NCBI GenBank assembly: GCA_945971355.1 | Contig: CAMFPD010000116.1 | Coordinates: 1-7,046, forward strand | Direction of reading: 5' to 3' | Length of the DNA stretch: 7,046 bases | Origin: an uncultured Lachnobacterium sp. | GTDB lineage: Bacteria > Bacillota > Clostridia > Lachnospirales > Lachnospiraceae | Shown here: in pieces, positions 5,317 through 7,046 of the stretch | Layout: each line of letters opens with the position of its first letter | Numbering within the stretch: position 1 is the stretch's first letter | Translations under genes and position numbers: made by a program | Notes under the pieces: generated by a model | The model's database searches: none | What the model saw: the letters and a program-made list of their open reading frames with translations, nothing else | What the model was told of the DNA's origin: nothing

Positions 5317-6218
5317 TACAGGTCAATAATGTTATTAAAGAATTTGACGGATTCAAGGCATTAAATGGCGTGAATATGAGTGTAAACAAGGGCGATATTT
5401 ATGGTCTTGTTGGCCCTAACGGTGCAGGAAAATCTACATTGATAAGGCATTTGACTGGTGTGTATAAGCAGGATGCCGGGGAGATATTTATTGATGGTGA
5501 GCCGGTATATGAGAACAGGGATATGAAAAATAAGATAGCGTATATTCCAGATGATTTATTTTACTACATGCAGGCTGATACCATTGATATGATGAAATTT
5601 TACAAGGGAATATACAAAAATTTTGATGAAAAAATGTTTTATAAAATGCAGGAATTTTTCCCAAACATTGATGTGAAGAGAAATATCAGACGACTCTCAA
5701 AGGGAATGCAAAAGCAGGTGGCATTTTGGCTTACCATTTGTTGTAAACCAGAGCTTATGATACTTGACGAGCCTGTGGACGGACTTGACCCTGTTATGAG
5801 AAGGCAGATATGGACAATTCTTATGTCTGAGGTGGAGGATAAGAAGATGACAGTCCTTGTTTCTTCGCACAACCTAAGGGAGCTTGAGGATGTGTGTGAT
5901 CATGTTGGTATTATGAATAAGGGAAAAGTCATTATTGAGCGTTCTCTTTCTGAGCTTCAGGGAAATATCTCAAAGATTCAGGTTGCCTGTCCTGTTGGTA
6001 TGCCTAAGCTGCCACCGGAGTACAAGGTTCTCCATATGTCTAACACAGGAAGAGTCTATACCATGATTGTTAAGGGTAATCCTAAAGAGGTTGTGCAGGC
6101 AATCCTCACTGATCAGGGAAGTCCTGTAGTTGTTGACGCACTTCCACTTACATTGGAAGAAATCTTTATTTATGAAATGGGAGGGGAAGATTATGAAGTC
6201 AAAGACATCTTATTCTAG
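5313..6218 (+). CDS. ABC transporter ATP-binding protein (YtrB-like)
   Basis: This 301-residue ATPase is the motor of an ABC-2-type transporter at the inner face of the membrane. Its motifs are Walker A GPNGAGKST (34-42), an ABC signature reading LSKGMQKQ (128-135) in place of LSGGQ, Walker B LMILDEP (148-154) with Asp152 and catalytic Glu153, the D-loop GLDP (157-160), and the switch His186 in SSHNL. The usual Q-loop glutamine position reads YIPDD (78-82), so Gln appears replaced by Asp. The 80-residue tail after about 220 is a small C-terminal domain with a conserved-looking PLTLEEIFIYEMGG end, as in exporter-type ATPases. The start overlaps the gntR stop by 4 bases, with AGGGGA at 5299-5304. 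The stop lies 26 bases inside the permease gene. The substrate is unknown; a drug or peptide exporter, or an envelope-stress transporter, are all possible. Confidence 0.93.
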   Translation: MIQVNNVIKEFDGFKALNGVNMSVNKGDIYGLVGPNGAGKSTLIRHLTGVYKQDAGEIFIDGEPVYENRDMKNKIAYIPDDLFYYMQADTIDMMKFYKGIYKNFDEKMFYKMQEFFPNIDVKRNIRRLSKGMQKQVAFWLTICCKPELMILDEPVDGLDPVMRRQIWTILMSEVEDKKMTVLVSSHNLRELEDVCDHVGIMNKGKVIIERSLSELQGNISKIQVACPVGMPKLPPEYKVLHMSNTGRVYTMIVKGNPKEVVQAILTDQGSPVVVDALPLTLEEIFIYEMGGEDYEVKDILF

Positions 6219-7046
6219 TAGAAGGCATTTGGTTAATCCGACTATTTTTAAAAAGAATATAACCTTGTTCTGGCCAGTATGGGCTGTGTATATTCTGTTT
6301 TGGATTATTGTAGTACCATGCGTTATGTGGATGGGGTTTAAGTCAGAACAGAGGAATGAAAATGTGGAGTATATAGTTAAACGCGCTCAGACACTTATGA
6401 CATTGGAGACGGTTTTAGACCCTCAACTAATGGTTGTAGTCTGCTTTATTATGGCTGCATTTACCGGAATGGCACTTTATAATTATCTGTTTACAGCAAA
6501 GAGTGCAAACTGGCTTCACTCTCTTCCTGTGACAAGAATGGAAATGTTTGGCACAAATTATATTTCAGGTTTGCTGTTTATGTGGATTCCGCAGTTCATT
6601 ACATTCATATTGTCTGTGCTTGTATGCGTGTCCAGTGGCGTGGGAGAGATGAACCTGTTGGCGCAGTGGTTTGTTATGTCATTAGGAATCTCTCTGCTTT
6701 TCTGGAGTATGATTTCTTTTTGTGCCATGTTTTCAGGACAACTTTTTGCACTACCTATTTATTATGTTGCACTCAATGTTCTATACATCTTTGTCAAGGT
6801 TGTACTTGGTGGTGTGATTAGCTTCTTAGGATATGGAATATCTTATAATTCGGCAGTTGGAGGGTTGTCAGGAACCTGGCTTTCCCCGGTGTACTTTCTG
6901 TTTAGCCGAATGGGATTTAAAGAGACTACAATTGTGAAGGAGGATTGTAATTATATAACAGGCCTGACATATCAGGGGGGTAAATATGTTTTATATTATG
7001 CAATATTTGCCATAGTCTTAATGATTGCGGCAGCAGTATTCTACAA
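6193..7046 (+). CDS. ABC-2-type transporter permease, cut at window end
   Basis: The visible 284 residues, open to the last base, form a polytopic membrane protein. Hydrophobic segments lie at about 25-47, 80-100, 122-146, 155-182, 184-215 and 264-284. A basic, Ser-rich N-terminus (KSKTSYSSRRH) should stay in the cytoplasm. After the second segment, ANWLHSLPVTRMEMF (105-119) resembles the LP-x-(S/T)-R motif seen before a helix in ABC-2 permeases, which probably contacts the ATPase. The start at 6193 has GGGAGGGG at 6179-6186 with a 6-base gap and overlaps the ATPase gene by 26 bases in another frame. This indicates tight coupling of motor and channel production. The position after the ATPase matches YtrC/YtrD of the ytr operon, but I see no more specific family. 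The C-terminus and any further permease genes lie beyond the window. Confidence 0.85.
   Translation, partial: MKSKTSYSSRRHLVNPTIFKKNITLFWPVWAVYILFWIIVVPCVMWMGFKSEQRNENVEYIVKRAQTLMTLETVLDPQLMVVVCFIMAAFTGMALYNYLFTAKSANWLHSLPVTRMEMFGTNYISGLLFMWIPQFITFILSVLVCVSSGVGEMNLLAQWFVMSLGISLLFWSMISFCAMFSGQLFALPIYYVALNVLYIFVKVVLGGVISFLGYGISYNSAVGGLSGTWLSPVYFLFSRMGFKETTIVKEDCNYITGLTYQGGKYVLYYAIFAIVLMIAAAVFY

Noticed and set aside
6582..6821. 79-codon plus-strand ORF near the right end
   Set aside because: It is out of frame within the permease gene. The permease frame is open from 6193 to the window end and gives convincing membrane segments; the ORF gives Cys-rich nonsense.
1..7046. CRISPR array, tRNA/rRNA, insertion sequence or phage genes
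   Set aside because: No regularly spaced repeats, tRNA-like cloverleaf, transposase motif or terminal repeats were seen on reading; gene content is ordinary chromosomal.

Overview
The window looks like a low-GC Gram-positive chromosome, most likely a clostridial Firmicute of the Lachnospiraceae type. The evidence is AT-rich coding DNA, strong GGAGG-like ribosome binding sites, dense co-directional genes and the families present. The genus is not determined. Everything with coding support is on the + strand, and no gene-free stretch exceeds about 150 bases.

Left block (1-4781) is a run of closely packed genes: the 3' end of rnhB (ribonuclease HII), a large protein with a FliK-type C-terminal domain, a small stand-alone FlhB-C-terminal-like protein (YlqH/FlhX type), yraN (UPF0102 nuclease-fold protein), pgeF (peptidoglycan editing factor) and an M42-family metallopeptidase. 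Gaps are 83, 2, 17, 1 and 37 bases, so co-transcription from the FliK-like gene onward is likely. The rnhB / FliK-like / FlhB-like order resembles the B. subtilis rnhB-ylqG-ylqH neighbourhood. The two secretion-switch-like genes therefore belong to an old housekeeping neighbourhood and are not part of a flagellar operon. In flagella, FliK and the FlhB C-terminal domain are the two partners that switch export specificity. Here their relatives sit side by side, and the FlhB-like protein lacks the NPTH self-cleavage motif.

Middle (4782-4932) is a 151-base intergenic region unusually rich in symmetry. It has a perfect AGTGTA-N13-TACACT inverted repeat, which matches the operator form I recall for the B. 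subtilis GntR repressor YtrA. A third AGTGTA half-site lies in the 3' arm of a terminator-like hairpin that ends just before the next ribosome binding site. A second 11-pair hairpin lies upstream, and its 3' arm overlaps the operator. The four arms can pair as 1:2 and 3:4, or as 2:3, which is the geometry of an attenuator.

Right block (4933-7046) is a YtrA-subfamily GntR regulator, an ABC ATPase and an ABC-2-type permease cut by the window end. The genes overlap by 4 and 26 bases, so they form one translationally coupled operon. The order matches ytrA-ytrB-ytrC of B. subtilis. The simplest reading is an autoregulated membrane transporter that may respond to cell-envelope stress. The regulator would repress its own operon by binding the operator just upstream.
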